From contig OX031070.1 in NCBI GenBank assembly GCA_943736015.1, positions 41,874,173-41,938,172 of the forward strand: DNA of 64,000 bases, given 5' to 3'. The stretch's first letter is position 1. The number at the start of each line of letters is the position of its first letter. Below are positions 30,735 through 40,822 of this stretch, piece by piece. Source of the DNA: Tridacna crocea (taxonomy: Eukaryota > Mollusca > Bivalvia > Cardiida > Cardiidae). The notes under the pieces are model-generated. The model did no database searches. It saw only the letters and a program-made list of their open reading frames with translations, and was not told the DNA's origin. Made by a program: the position numbers and the translations under genes.

Positions 30735-30957
30735 TTAACCCATTACCACACAATCCCGACCTTTTACGACCTTGAAAAAGAAGCATTTGAAAACATTGTG
30801 GGAAAAGGAGAAAATGCTGGTAACCAGCATTTTCTCCTTTTCCAACAATGTTTTCTACCCTTCACAAAACAAATTTCAAATTTTCAGTCACTTTTATTTT
30901 AGCTTCTGCAAATGGTTTCGATTTGGGCAAACCTAAAATTTTGTCGTTTGCTAATGA
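30735..30957 (+). mobile_element. HP1 MITE
   Basis: TTAACCCATTACCACACAAT; the tail ends GTCGTTTGCTAATGA without TTAA. Confidence 0.
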
Positions 30958-30977
30958 AGGCAGCAAAGCATGATTTA

Positions 30978-31168
30978 GCTTTTGACACACAATCCTGAGT
31001 TTTAACAATCCTGAAGAAGAAGGGTTTTGAAAACAGTACAGAAAAAGGAGAAAATGCTGATAATGCTGATAATCAGCATTTTCTCCTCAGCCCACAATGT
31101 TTCTTACCATTTCAGAGATACTAAGAGATCACCATTTTGGCTGCTGTTAATTTGTTGTTTGAAAAATT
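30978..31168 (+). mobile_element. HP1 MITE, 3'-truncated
   Basis: CACACAATCCTGAGTTTTAA; loop duplication AATGCTGATAATGCTGATAA. Confidence 0.
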
Positions 31169-31286
31169 TTAACGATTTCAATTCTCAGGTCTTGAATTTT
31201 AATCTCTCCGTAAAGATTGGAAATCTCTATAATCACTGGCAGCGAAAGTTGAGTACCGTCAATATTAGCCCTTATCCTGCTGTCCT

Positions 31287-31515
31287 TTAACTCATTACCA
31301 AACGACAATATTTTAGACTGGTCCAAATCGAAAGCATTTGCAGACGACAAAATAAAAGTGACTGAAAATTTGAAATTTGTTTTGTGAAGGGTAGAAAACA
31401 TTGTGGAAAAAGGAGAAAATGCTGGTTACCAGCATTTTCTCCTTTTCCCACAATGTTTTCTAAAAGCTTCTTTCTCGGGGGCGTCAAAAGTAGGGATCGT
31501 GTGGTGATGGGTTAA
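31287..31515 (-). mobile_element. HP1 MITE, young
   Basis: TTAACTCATTACCAAACGAC to CGTGTGGTGATGGGTTAA; first of three abutting copies. Confidence 0.
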
Positions 31516-31742
31516 AACCCATTACCACACCATCCCAAATTTTTACACCTCTGTGAAAGAAGCCTTTTGAAAACATTTGTGGGAAAAGGAGAAAATGCTA
31601 GTAACCAGCATTTTCTCCTTTCCCACAATGTTTACTCCCCTGTCAAAGAAAAAGTTCACGATTTGAGCCACACTGAAATTGTCGTCTGCATTTGCTTTCA
31701 ATTTGGATAGTTCTAAAATTTTGTCGTCTGGTAAAGAGTTAA
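31515..31742 (+). mobile_element. HP1 MITE
   Basis: AACCCATTACCACACCATCC; right TTAA shared with the next. Confidence 0.
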
Positions 31743-31968
31743 CTCATTACACCACAATCCCTACTTTTGACGCCCCTAAGAAAGAAGCCTTTGGAAAACA
31801 TTGTTGGAAAAGGAGAAAATGCTGGTAACCAGCATTTTCTCCTTTTCCCACAATGTTTTCTACCCTACCCAAAACAAATTTCAAATTTTTTAGTCACTTT
31901 TATTTTGTCGTCTGCAAACGCTTTCAATTTGGACCAGTCTAAAATATTGTCGTTTGGTAATGGGTTAA
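31739..31968 (+). mobile_element. HP1 MITE, young
   Basis: TTAACTCATTACACCACAAT to GTTTGGTAATGGGTTAA. Confidence 0.
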
Positions 31969-32327
31969 TTAAAGTCATCCAAGTGGTATACTTGGAATAT
32001 AATGAGAAGGACATTTGTACATGATGCGTTCAGAAAAGCAATTGACACAGAGTTCTGTGAAACATGATGGTCAATTCCGTCCAGATACATCAAGGACGTT
32101 CATGTAATAGATGGAAATTACGTGGACCCAAAGAAAGTCACAGTTAATGATCGTCATTCTTCAAATCTTCGTAACTTTCCATCAGCAAATAAATGGAATC
32201 GGTAGCTCATTAGGCTACAGTATTTGATCACTTCCTCGCACATAGGTCTCCGTGATTTGCTAAAAAAATAGATTTCCCTAATCTGAACTGTGAGATTTGG
32301 ATCAACGAAAAAGGGATTTGTGAACAT
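31969..32327. other. Gap: no recognised feature
   Basis: Unique-looking sequence. Confidence 0.
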
Positions 32328-32446
32328 TTAACTCATTACCAAACAACAAAATTGTAGGTTTATCCAAATTGAAAGCATTTTGCAGACTACAAAGTAAGAG
32401 AAACTGAAAATTTGAAATTTGTTTTCTAAGTTTGGTAATGCCTTAA
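32328..32446 (-). mobile_element. HP1 tail part, hairpin deleted
   Basis: TTAACTCATTACCAAACAAC to TTTGGTAATGCCTTAA. Confidence 0.
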
Positions 32447-32644
32447 CTGTAATGAAAAGGCTTTTCGTAAACAGTATGGAAATAGGAGAAAATGCTGTTA
32501 AACAGCATTCACTTCTTTTCCCACAATGCTTTTTATAAATTCAAAGATAAATTCCTTCATTTGGGCCTCACTTTATTTCTTGTATGCAGTTGCTTGCCTT
32601 TTGCCTTTTAGAAAACAGAAAAATCTTGCCTGGTAAAGAAGTAA
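32443..32644 (+). mobile_element. HP1 MITE, old
   Basis: Loop TGCTGTTAAACAGCATT; tail TTGCCTGGTAAAGAAGTAA. Confidence 0.
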
Positions 32645-32647
32645 CCC

Positions 32648-32765
32648 CGTTTTCAAAATTATTTTTGTGATATGGCAGCAGTCAGTGCAGTCATCCATGT
32701 TTCCCTAGATTTTTCTGTACAGATACTTTGCAAATCATTCTTTCCAAGCTACTGGCAGCTTTTCC
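32648..32765 (-). mobile_element. SINE 3' fragment
   Basis: CCGTTTTCAAAATTATTTTTG, CCATGTTTCCCTAGA, CCAAGCTACTGGCAGC. Confidence 0.
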
Positions 32766-32999
32766 AGTTGCAATACAAAGAATTAAATTTGCAGGCAGTA
32801 ATGATATAGAAGGACAGAAGAATCCAAAAACTGGTGGTGAAGTTACGGGTGAAATGAATTGATTGTGTAGTTTTATCAGTAAAATGCTTCCACAAAATTC
32901 TATCGGTACAATCAGATGTGGGAGGAAATGATACATTACCTTGTATGGGCAATTTATATCGGATCCCTGTGAGCAATACAGAGAAATCAAAAGTGTCAG

Positions 33000-33231
33000 T
33001 TAACCCTCTACGAAACAATAAAATTTTTGAATCGTCCAAATTCAAAATTGCTGCGGACAATAATTGAGCTCTGCAAAAAAAAGATGTAACTCATATTACG
33101 ATTGAAAACATGGTGGAAAAGGAGGAAATACTGGTACAGTAATACCAGCACTTTCTCCTTTTCCAACAATGTTTCAACAGCTTTTCAATTCAGGGTCTTT
33201 CAATACTGAATTTTTTGTGATAAAGAGTTTA
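33000..33231 (-). mobile_element. HP1 MITE, old
   Basis: TTAACCCTCTACGAAACAAT; loop expanded (ACTGGTACAGTAATACCAG) yet still symmetrical. Confidence 0.
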
Positions 33232-33359
33232 GCGTTTACCAAAGTATCCAGAGTTTTAGTGATTTTAAGAAACTGAAAATTAGCGTTTTCTCCTTGATGT
33301 TTTCAAAATTCTAATCTCCCAGGGTAGTTTAAACTTTGGATTGTGTTGAAAGTAGTTAA
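33229..33359. mobile_element. HP1 derivative with two heads
   Basis: GTTTACCAAAGTATCCAGAG and GGATTGTGTTGAAAGTAGTT are both head-type; only one hairpin arm left. Confidence 0.
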
Positions 33360-33525
33360 ACAACCTGTATGAAAGAGGTACTCGAAAACCGTATGGAGAA
33401 AGGAGAAAATGCTGGTAACCATCACTTTCTCTTTTTCCCACAATATTTTCTACCTTCTCACACTCAATTTGCATAATTTCGGCCACATTTAATTTGTTGT
33501 CTGCAACTGTTTTGAATTTGTCTTT
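33356..33525 (+). mobile_element. HP1 fragment
   Basis: GGAGAAAATGCTGGTAACCA hairpin, tail side to TTTGAATTTGTC. Confidence 0.
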
Positions 33526-33537
33526 AAGTCTTCACCA

Positions 33538-33757
33538 TAACTCTTTACCAAACAACAAAATTTCAGACTGGTCCAAACTGAAAGCATTTGCAGACGAAAA
33601 AATAAATATGATTATAGAATTGAAATTTGTTTAAAGAAGGGTGGAAAACATTGTAGGAAAAGGAGAAAATGCTGTTACCAGCATTTTCTCCTTTTCCTGC
33701 AATGTTTTCTGAAGGCTTCTTTCTCAGTGCCGTAGGGATTGTGTGGTAATGGGTTAA
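33538..33757 (-). mobile_element. HP1 MITE
   Basis: ATAACTCTTTACCAAACAAC to GTGTGGTAATGGGTTAA. Confidence 0.
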
Positions 33758-33964
33758 AGGGTAGTTAAAAATTATGGACAGAGATGATTTGGTTCTCTTT
33801 GATGGTTATGGTAAAAATTTATGTTCTATTGCAGTAGGGACGAGGACATGATAACTTCAACACCCACTTATTGCCATCCATCTGTTTTTAATGTTCAAAT
33901 AAAAATGAGAAAAGATCTAAAATATTAATTTTGGACTCTTTTCATCAATTATCAAACAGTGACA

Positions 33965-34107
33965 GCAACCAGCATTTTCTCCTTTTCCCACAGTATTTTC
34001 TACTCCTCAGAAAACAAATTTCAAATTTTCATTCACTTTTTTTTTGTCGTCAGCAAATGCTTCTGATTTGGACGAATCTAAAATTTTGTCGTTTGGTAAT
34101 GAGTTAA
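33965..34107 (+). mobile_element. HP1 3' half
   Basis: Starts in the loop (CAACCAGCATTTTC), tail GTTTGGTAATGAGTTAA. Confidence 0.
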
Positions 34108-34144
34108 ACCCCCTATCATGGTAAATAAGTAAAATTAGACTTCT

Positions 34145-34269
34145 AACCCTTTACCACACTGCAAAATTTTAGACCTATCCAAATTGAAAACATTTGCAGA
34201 CGACAATGCAGACAACCAGCTCCTTTTCCACAATGTTTTCAGAATGCCTCTTTCTTCAGGGTTCTTTAA
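34145..34269 (-). mobile_element. HP1 MITE with internal deletion
   Basis: CCCTTTACCACACTGCAAAA; hairpin reduced to CAACCAGCTCCTTTTCCACA. Confidence 0.
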
Positions 34270-34494
34270 CCCATTACCAAACAACAATATTTTAGACTGG
34301 TCCAAATTGAAAGCATTTGCAGACGACAAAATAAAAGTGACTGGAAATTTTAAATTTATTTTGTGAAGGGTAGAAAACATTGTGGGAAAAGGAGAAAATG
34401 CTGGTTACCAGCATTTTCTCGTTTTCCCACAATGTTTTCTAAAGGCTTCTTTCTCAGAGGCGTCAAAAGTAGGGATTGAGTGGTAAAGGGTTAA
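34266..34494 (-). mobile_element. HP1 MITE, young
   Basis: TTAACCCATTACCAAACAAC to GAGTGGTAAAGGGTTAA. A short double tail remnant follows to 34548. Confidence 0.
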
Positions 34495-34544
34495 ATATGG
34501 AATTAGTGTTGTAAAGGGTTACAAATTTGTCATCTGGTAAAGAG

Positions 34545-34773
34545 TTAACTCTTTATCAAACTACAAAATTGTAGACTGGTCCAAATTGAAGGCACTTGCA
34601 GACCACAAAATAAATGTGACTCAGAAATTTAAATTCGGTTTGAGAGGAGTAGAAAACATTGTGGGAAAAGGAGAAAATGCTGGTTACCAGCATTTTCTCC
34701 TTTTCCCACAATTTTTTCAAAAGGCTTCCTTCTCAGAGTTGTCAAAAGTCGGGATTATCTGGTAAAGAGTTAA
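34545..34773 (-). mobile_element. HP1 MITE, full length
   Basis: TTAACTCTTTATCAAACTAC to TATCTGGTAAAGAGTTAA. Confidence 0.
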
Positions 34774-34898
34774 TGTACCATGTTGCATGTTCACAATGAT
34801 GTAAGTTCAAATGTACAAGGAAAGGTCCATGTCATGTCAGTAGAAAAATAGCTTCCGAAACATGTCCCGTGTATGATGATCATGCATTGTCCCTGCTT

Positions 34899-35126
34899 TT
34901 TGATCCTTTATGACATAATCCTGAGTTTAAATGACCTTGAGAAAGAAGCCTTTTGAAGAGATTGTGGGAAAAGAAAATGCTGGTGACAAGAATTTTCTTT
35001 ATTCCAACATCTTTTCTCCCCTGCCTAAGACTGAAATTTAAGTTCTTGAGCTAAAGCTGTCATAATTATGCAATTATGCTTTTAGTTTGGTTTGACTCGG
35101 AAGTTTTGTCATTTGGTAAAAGAGAC
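34899..35126 (+). mobile_element. HP1 MITE, old
   Basis: TCCTTTATGACATAATCCTG; hairpin shortened; tail CATTTGGTAAAAGAG. Confidence 0.
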
Positions 35127-35212
35127 TGAAGGCAACCAGTTTGAACTGTATCTCTTTGTTTTCCGGGAGCAATATACAAGTGCTGTTGGAGACAGTGTGT
35201 AGGTCAAGATCA

Positions 35213-35385
35213 GGGCCTGTATTCACCAACCATTCTTGAGAACATTCTCAGTCCTATTCTTCAGAATTTCACCAATGTGAAAGTAACAGAACTTCTGATT
35301 GGCTAAACCATTTGGTTTAGCCAATCAGAAGTTCTGTTACTTTCAGTCAGAAACTCTTGCAGAAGAATATGATAAGTGCAATAAA
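35213..35385. mobile_element. FB3 foldback MITE
   Basis: Starts GGGCCTGTATTCACCAACC; 32-bp perfect stem 35279-35310 / 35313-35343 (CTGATTGGCTAAACCA tip). The right end is decayed. Second copy at 54245-54442. Confidence 0.
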
Positions 35386-35387
35386 TG

Positions 35388-35579
35388 CAGCTCCAGGTAA
35401 AAGGGAGCGATTGTATTCTAAATCCATTATTTCTCTTTAGAACCCTGTGTTATGGATACTCACCAGAATTGTCTCGATGAGACGATTCTAATGAGTACCC
35501 ACAACATAGGGTTTAATCGAGAATAATGAATATTTTCAATTTTGAAATCAAAATCACTCCCTCTGTCTTGAGCTCTGAT
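35388..35579. mobile_element. FB2 foldback MITE
   Basis: GCAGCTCCAGGTAAAAGGGA to CTCCCTCTGTCTTGAGCTC; stem tip TTGTCTCGATGAGACGATTC. Confidence 0.
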
Positions 35580-35887
35580 AAATGTTTTTGTTTCTCAAAA
35601 TTTGGACAGATTTCCTCTAAGTACAGCCTTTTCAATAACATACTGGTGTGCATTAGATATTTCTCAAGCTTGTTTTATGACAGAAAAGATTAGCAATAGA
35701 CTGAAAATAGTTTTCAGGAGTCATTTTGCCAAAACGATTTAAAAAAGTCAAGTTTTTTTGCTGTTGTGTCTGCAGACTGTAACAAAAAAAGTTATCTGCT
35801 ATGAATTGTTGATAAAGGCGATGAAAGCTTGAATGCAGGTGAACTGTATGCTTTGGAATAAGCAAACCCTGGTAAGATCAGTGTGAT
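35580..35887. other. Gap: no recognised feature
   Basis: Unique-looking AT-rich sequence. Confidence 0.
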
Positions 35888-36212
35888 AAGTCTTTATAAA
35901 ACAAAATTTTAAACTGGTCCAAATAGAAAGCATTTACAGAAGGGACATTTTAGACTGGCCCAAATTGAAAGCATTTGCAGAAGGGGCACTTGTACTAAAT
36001 TTAGCTGACATGATGGTAACTTTTGGTGATTGTGTAGAAAACATTGTGGGAAACAGGAGAAAATGCTGGTTACCAGCATTTTCTCCTGTTTCCCACAATG
36101 TTTTCTACCCTTCTCAAATCAAATTTTGATTCTCTGGTCACGTTTACTTTGTCATCTGCAAATGCTTTGAGTTTGGACAAGTCCAAAATTTTGTAGTTTG
36201 ATAAAGAGTTAA
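35888..36212. mobile_element. HP1 derivative with two tails and a duplicated end
   Basis: Left TCTTTATAAAACAAAATTTT and right ATTTTGTAGTTTGATAAAGAG are both tail-type. About 45 bp of the left arm is duplicated (35899-35943, 35944-35986). The hairpin has mirrored extra bases, GGGAAACAGG / CCTGTTTCCC. Confidence 0.
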
Positions 36213-36442
36213 GTAATCCTGTTGCAACTTTTTGCAGAGAATGTATGCCAAGTCAGTTCCATATTGTCATAGAACTAAACACTTCACCTATCAAAGGATA
36301 GAGACTGTTTTTGTTCAGTTTGATGCCAACATTTATTGTTGAGGTGACTGATTCCTGGGCTGGTGGTATTCACCTGAAACCATTTCAAAGAGCATACAGT
36401 ATTTATATTTGGCTGCTTAGTGCCACTAGCTGACCTTTTGCA

Positions 36443-36490
36443 GACAATGTAGATCAAGACCTGTGCTGTCTGATCTTGATCTACACTGTC
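36443..36490. repeat. FB4 hairpin
   Basis: ACAATGTAGATCAAGA and TCTGATCTTGATCTACACTG. Confidence 0.
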
Positions 36491-36592
36491 CAAGATGGTG
36501 CAGGCTTACCTGGGTCGATAAATTTTCGCAGAAGCATTTAGCTCCCTTTTCACAGGGCATGGCGCATTTGGTTAAGCGGACCATTTCTGGTT

Positions 36593-36642
36593 AACAGCAT
36601 TTTCTCTGTTTACCATGGTGTTTTCAAAAGGTTTCTTCTTAA
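36593..36642 (-). mobile_element. HP1 fragment
   Basis: Second arm only: AACAGCATTTTCTCTGTTTA, GTTTTCAAAAGG. Confidence 0.
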
Positions 36643-36867
36643 CTCTTTACCACACAATCCCAACTTTTAACGACCCTGAGGACAGAGCCTTTTGAAAACA
36701 TTGTGAGAAAAGGAGAAAATGCTGGGGACCAGCATTTTCTCCTTTTCCCACAATGTTTTCTACCCTCCCCAAAACAAATTTCTAAATTTAAGTCACATTC
36801 ATAATGTCGTCTGTAAGTGCTTTCAATTTGGACCAGTCTAAAATTTGATTGTGTGGTAATGGGTTAA
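36639..36867 (+). mobile_element. HP1 MITE, full length
   Basis: TTAACTCTTTACCACACAAT to GTGTGGTAATGGGTTAA. Confidence 0.
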
Positions 36868-37487
36868 GGGTCATTGAAATCCAGGATTGTGTTGTCAATG
36901 GTGAAAGAGCATTGTGGACATCATTTAAACATGAAGCTGAAATGCTGAAATTTGTACCTGAAAGAGTAGAAAAAAACGGAGTGAGAAAAAGAGAAAAAGA
37001 AGCTTTCTTCCTCATCTTTGTTACAACATGAGAGTTGTATGGGAAAAAGTTAATAGATGGAAGCTTGAAGAAGCGAAGACCATAAAACATGATTTATGCA
37101 AGAAAAATTCTTCAAATTCTTTTATGATTACAAATTACGTAAAATTGTCTTTGTTTGCAGGGTTAAGTAATCAAACAACAATGATGGAATCAAGTTGCTT
37201 TGAAGTCAATACATCTTGTAAAGTTGCCGGTAAAAAAAAATGTCATCCATTTATCTTGTCCCCAGTAATAAAAATGAGGATTTTATCGCTTGAGATATTC
37301 GAATTACAATTTATGACGCACTATTACTGTCATCGCAGTGATATTTCAATCAGGATGAAATATTACATCTTTCAATCTCTAATAATTTAAATCGTTATAA
37401 GCCTTGCTTAAATCCTACGAGTGCCAAAAAAAAAACCCATCGGACATTTACAGACAAAAAATAAGACCCAAATCAAAGCAGTAGTAA
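36868..37487. other. Faint HP1 remnant, then gap
   Basis: GAAAGAGTAGAAAAAAACGG near 36960 is HP-like. A 120-codon frame at 37028-37390 shows no domain I recognise and is probably chance. Confidence 0.
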
Positions 37488-37717
37488 TACCCATATAACC
37501 ACACAATCCCGAGTTTTAACAACCCTAAGAAAGAAGCCTAGTGAAAACATTGTAGGTAAAGGAGAAAATGCTGGTAACCCCAGCATTTTCTCCTTTTCCC
37601 ACAATGTTTTATTGCTAGTTCAAGGAGAGATATACCGTAATCATTTTAGCTACTTTTGTCATTGGAAATGCCTTTATTTAAATGGAGTACGAAATTTTGT
37701 CACCTGTGAAAGAGTTG
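37488..37717 (+). mobile_element. HP1 MITE
   Basis: ACCCATATAACCACACAATC; loop TGGTAACCCCAGC; tail GTCACCTGTGAAAGAGTTGA. Confidence 0.
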
Positions 37718-37835
37718 AGAATATTGTCTATGTCTGTTACATAATGTCTCGGCAAAGCAGACAGTCGAGATGAAAGATCCACGCAGAACAGGAATTTAAC
37801 CATGAGTTTTACCTTTGAGTTTGACCTTTTGCGGA

Positions 37836-37895
37836 GAGTGTAGATTAAGATCAGACTGCACAGAACGTGCAGTTTGATCTTTGATCTGCACTGTC
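37836..37895. repeat. FB4 hairpin
   Basis: AGTGTAGATTAAGATCAGAC and TTTGATCTTTGATCTGCACT around GCACAGAACGTGC. Confidence 0.
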
Positions 37896-38007
37896 CGATA
37901 AGGAGATAGATATTATTCCCTAAAACATAACTATGTAACAACAATATTTGGGTTATTGACATGGTATTGAAAATTTGATTTTAGTTAATATTGCAGAATA
38001 AGGGTTA

Positions 38008-38105
38008 AAAAAAAAGTATAAACCATTGTGGGAAGAAGGGGAAGTGATGGCTACCAGTATTTTCTCCTTGTTGAACAAGGTTTCCAAAAGCCCTCCTCAA
38101 CTGGG
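38008..38105 (-). mobile_element. HP1 fragment
   Basis: CATTGTGGGAAGAAGGGGAA to CAAAAGCCCTCCTCAACTGG. Confidence 0.
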
Positions 38106-38445
38106 TGGAAAAAACACGGCAAGATTGTTTGGAAAATAGAAAGATGCGACCTTGACTGTGCAGAATAACCCCTGTTTTTTGCACAGGCATAAAAAATAAA
38201 CCTGTACGCTATTATCAGCTGAGTTGATTGGGGCAGTGTTCCTGTCCAGTGATTTTCTAAAGACCCCTCACCGCCTGATGAGGTCAAGTAGATTACACTG
38301 TCAGAATGTCGTATTGTCAGGTTTTTTTGAAGGTGTATTGTAGTTTTGTGAAGGCGTCTTTGTCAACAGCAGTTCAAACCTGACAAGCTTCTCATTCAGC
38401 CATGTTGATAACACATTATCTAAAATGCAGTTATGTTAAAAGATA

Positions 38446-38740
38446 ATTGACCCTTTACCAAGCAAGCATGTGTTTCACCATTCACAGAGGTCCTGTGTGG
38501 CCAAGTAGAAAAGTGTAGGACTCATAACCTGGTGGCCCCGAGTTTGAGTCTCACTGGCGTCACTGGGCTTTTCACAGGAAAAGGAGAAACTGCTTGTAAC
38601 CAGCATTTTCTTTATTTCCCACAATGTTTTCTACCCTATCAAAGAGAGAAGTAATCATTCTGGCCATGCCATTAAGTTGTTGTCTCCAAATGCTTTCAAT
38701 TTGTATGTGTCTATGTTTTTGTCATGTGGTTAAGAGTTAA
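38446..38740 (+). mobile_element. HP1 MITE interrupted by a SINE head
   Basis: CCCTTTACCAAGCAAGCATG head, SINE piece 38485-38578, then GGAAAAGGAGAAACTGC and tail to GTGGTTAAGAGTTAA. Confidence 0.
38485..38578 (+). mobile_element. tRNA-like SINE head
   Basis: GGTCCTGTGTGGCCAAGTAG, GTAGGACTCATAACCTGG, CCCCGAGTTTGAGTCTCACT (B box GAGTTTGAGTC). Same type as 51978. Confidence 0.
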
Positions 38741-38745
38741 AGATG

Positions 38746-38830
38746 TTGGAAAAGCAAGAAAATGCTGGGAATCAGTCTTCTCTCAGCCACATGCAGTTTG
38801 TGGTCTGCAAACACTTTTGATGCGGTAAAG
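38746..38830 (+). mobile_element. HP1 remnant
   Basis: GTTGGAAAAGCAAGAAAATG and TTTGTGGTCTGCAAACAC. Confidence 0.
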
Positions 38831-38974
38831 TCAGTAATTAGCTTGACTCGGGTCTCGAAGAAATCAAGGTATTGTAAAAGCCCTGGTGTCATACAAAAGC
38901 TTTGTTTCTGTTATTACCAAAGATAATGACTTCAAATGGAGACTTAACTATCAGAAGGGGAAATTATACGACTG

Positions 38975-39140
38975 AGGCAGTGGTTATGTGGGAAAGCAGC
39001 CAGTGGCTTGAAAAGAATACAGCCTGGTGTCACAACTGGTGACAGGAAAGCAATCAGATAACTGAAATGATGTTGAAAACAGCGTTAAACACAATCAATC
39101 AATCAAACAAATCAAACAAATCAATCAATCAATCAATCAC
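38975..39140 (+). mobile_element. SINE 3' part with an AATC tail
   Basis: GGTTATGTGGGAAAGCAGCC, CTGAAATGATGTTGAAAACA, TTAAACACAATC; then AATC repeats to 39138. Confidence 0.
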
Positions 39141-39499
39141 TTGGCGAGATAACCACCTTTGATATTTGTAAAATCTCTGTCATTACTTCAAATTTGGAGT
39201 AGTTGTGAACTGTCAGTTGTTGTGCCTTTTTCAACTAAAAATTTTCACTGAAAGTACCTGCATAACAGTTGGGGCTGCATATTTGCACCTGCAATTGGTT
39301 GCCTTGTTTAGTATTCTGGTTAAGTTATGAGGCCCATTACAAAGAGGTGTAGATATTCAACTGACATAAGACTGATGTCTATCTTTAGTTTGTAAGACAG
39401 AAGTTGTCACCTTGAAGTGTGAGCTTTTGTTAAAGTTAAATGGGATCATCTTTAGAAGTCTACATAGATGTCAAAATCTCCAATTAATCCTTTTCTGTG
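39141..39499. other. Gap: no recognised feature
   Basis: Unique-looking sequence. Confidence 0.
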
Positions 39500-39628
39500 T
39501 TAATTTTTAAGTTTGAATAATCCTGAAAAAGAAGGCTTATGAAAACGTTGTGGAAAAAGGAAGAAATGCTTGTAACAAGCATTTTTGCTTTGTTACAATA
39601 TTTTCTGCTCATCCCACAGCTTAATCTA
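39500..39628 (+). mobile_element. HP1 MITE, 3'-truncated
   Basis: AATAATCCTGAAAAAGAAGG; hairpin GGAAGAAATGCTTGTAACAAGC. Confidence 0.
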
Positions 39629-39644
39629 TTAAAAATTCCAGAAG

Positions 39645-40101
39645 TTTAACTGTTTACCAAACAATCCCTGGCTTTTTTTACCCAGAGGAAGAAGCCTTCT
39701 GAAAACATGGTTGGAAAAGGAGAAAATGCTGCTTACCAGCATTTTCTCCTTTTCCCACAATGTTTTCTACCCAGCTTGGAAAAAATATCAATTTTTGAGT
39801 TACATATATTTTTGTCGTCTGCAAATGGTTTCAATTTGGACCAGTCTTAACCCATTACCACACAATCCCTACTTTTGACGCCCCTGAGAAAGAAGCCTTT
39901 AGAAAAACATTGTGAGAAGGGGAGAAAATGCTGGTAACCAGCATTTTCTCCTTTTCCCACAATGTTTTCTACCCTTCACATAACAAATTTGAAATTTTCA
40001 GTCAGTTTTATTTTGCTGTCTGCAAATGCTTTCAATTCAGACCAGTCTAAAGTATTGTCGTTTGGTAATGGGTTAACTTTTGTCTTGTGGTGAAGAGTTT
40101 A
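39645..40101 (+). mobile_element. HP1 MITE (outer), split by a younger copy
   Basis: TTAACTGTTTACCAAACAAT to TTTGGACCAGTC, interruption at 39847-40076, then CTTTTGTCTTGTGGTGAAGAGTTTA. It ends 90 bp before the exon. Confidence 0.
39847..40076 (+). mobile_element. HP1 MITE (inner), young
   Basis: Exact TTAA duplication inside the outer copy; near consensus. Confidence 0.
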
Positions 40102-40190
40102 CATCTGTTTGTCTAGTAGATACACAGCCTTGAGAGAGCCTTAATTTATTTAACAGCTGATTTTAATTGCATCTTTTTTTCTATTTACAG

Positions 40191-40239
40191 ATAGAAGATG
40201 CTATGCTGATGTTTGATAAAACTACGAACAGACATCGAG
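40191..40239 (+). CDS. msi: Internal exon of a Musashi-family RNA-binding protein (RRM2 part)
   Basis: Forty-nine bases read ATA GAA GAT ... CAT CGA G, giving [16 protein letters not shown] and the first base of a Gly codon. This matches, from memory of the family, the RRM2 segment [25 protein letters not shown] of vertebrate and insect Musashi proteins; here Ile replaces the usual Val. It starts in phase 0 directly after a pyrimidine tract ending TTTACAG and ends at a consensus donor GTGAGT, one base into a codon, so the next exon should begin by completing Gly and continue FGFVTF, the RNP1 motif. Musashi proteins bind UAG-containing mRNA 3' UTRs and control translation in stem and neural cells. 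No neighbouring exon was found, so the flanking introns probably run beyond most of this window. HP repeats lie 90 bp upstream and about 208 bp downstream. An AG four bases further in is a weaker alternative acceptor. Confidence 0.
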
Positions 40240-40247
40240 GTGAGTAC

Positions 40248-40307
40248 AGTTAACCTGTATATGTATCCAATATGTATAGTTAACCTGTTTATGTATCCAA
40301 TATATAG
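40248..40307 (+). repeat. Two-unit 30-bp direct repeat after the exon donor
   Basis: AGTTAACCTGTATATGTATC and about ten more bases are repeated once with one or two changes immediately after the donor site. Confidence 0.
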
Positions 40308-40446
40308 CTAAGTCTGCAGATAATTCATCTTAAGTTTTTTGAGAAAAGTTCGACATTGTCTGTATTGTTTAGCTTGAAAACATCGTGACAATTTCTCTAT
40401 ATGCTACCATTTTTTCACTAGTATGGTATCCATGAATTGAATCTCT

Positions 40447-40661
40447 AACCCATTACCACACAATCCCTACTTTTGACGCCCCTGAAAAAGAAGCCTTTAG
40501 AAAACATTGTGGGAAAAGGAGAAAATGCTGGTAACCAGCATTTTCTCCTTTTCCCACAAAGTTTTCTACCCTTCACTAAACAAATTTCAAATTTTCAGTA
40601 ATTTTTATTTTGTCATCTGCAAATGCTTTCAATTTGGACCAGTCTAAAATATTGTTGTTTG
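40447..40661 (+). mobile_element. HP1 MITE, tail terminus lost
   Basis: CTAACCCATTACCACACAAT; near consensus up to AAAATATTGTTGTTTG, then joins another copy. Confidence 0.
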
Positions 40662-40822
40662 AACATACTGAAGAAGCTTTTTGAATACATTGAGGTAATA
40701 GGAGAAAACGCTAGTAACCAGCATTTTCTCCTTTTCTTGAAATGGTCTCAACCCTCCACAAACAAATTTACATTCTTGAGTCACATTCCTGCTATTGTCT
40801 CCAAATACCTCACTCCGCTTTA
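40662..40822 (+). mobile_element. HP1 MITE, both ends lost
   Basis: Hairpin GGAGAAAACGCTAGTAACCAGC; tail side to CAAATACC. Confidence 0.

Larger units (their letters stand above)
1..40190 (+). other. Presumed upstream intron of the musashi gene
   Basis: No other exon with convincing splice sites and a recognisable protein was seen. The upstream RRM2 exon (usually ending ...YFEQFGK) was looked for by eye and not found. The acceptor with its pyrimidine tract is at 40175-40190. Intron status of the far upstream part is inference. Confidence 0.

Noticed and set aside
37028-37390. 120-codon frame
   Set aside because: No recognisable motif, starts in a faint HP remnant, no splice or promoter context.
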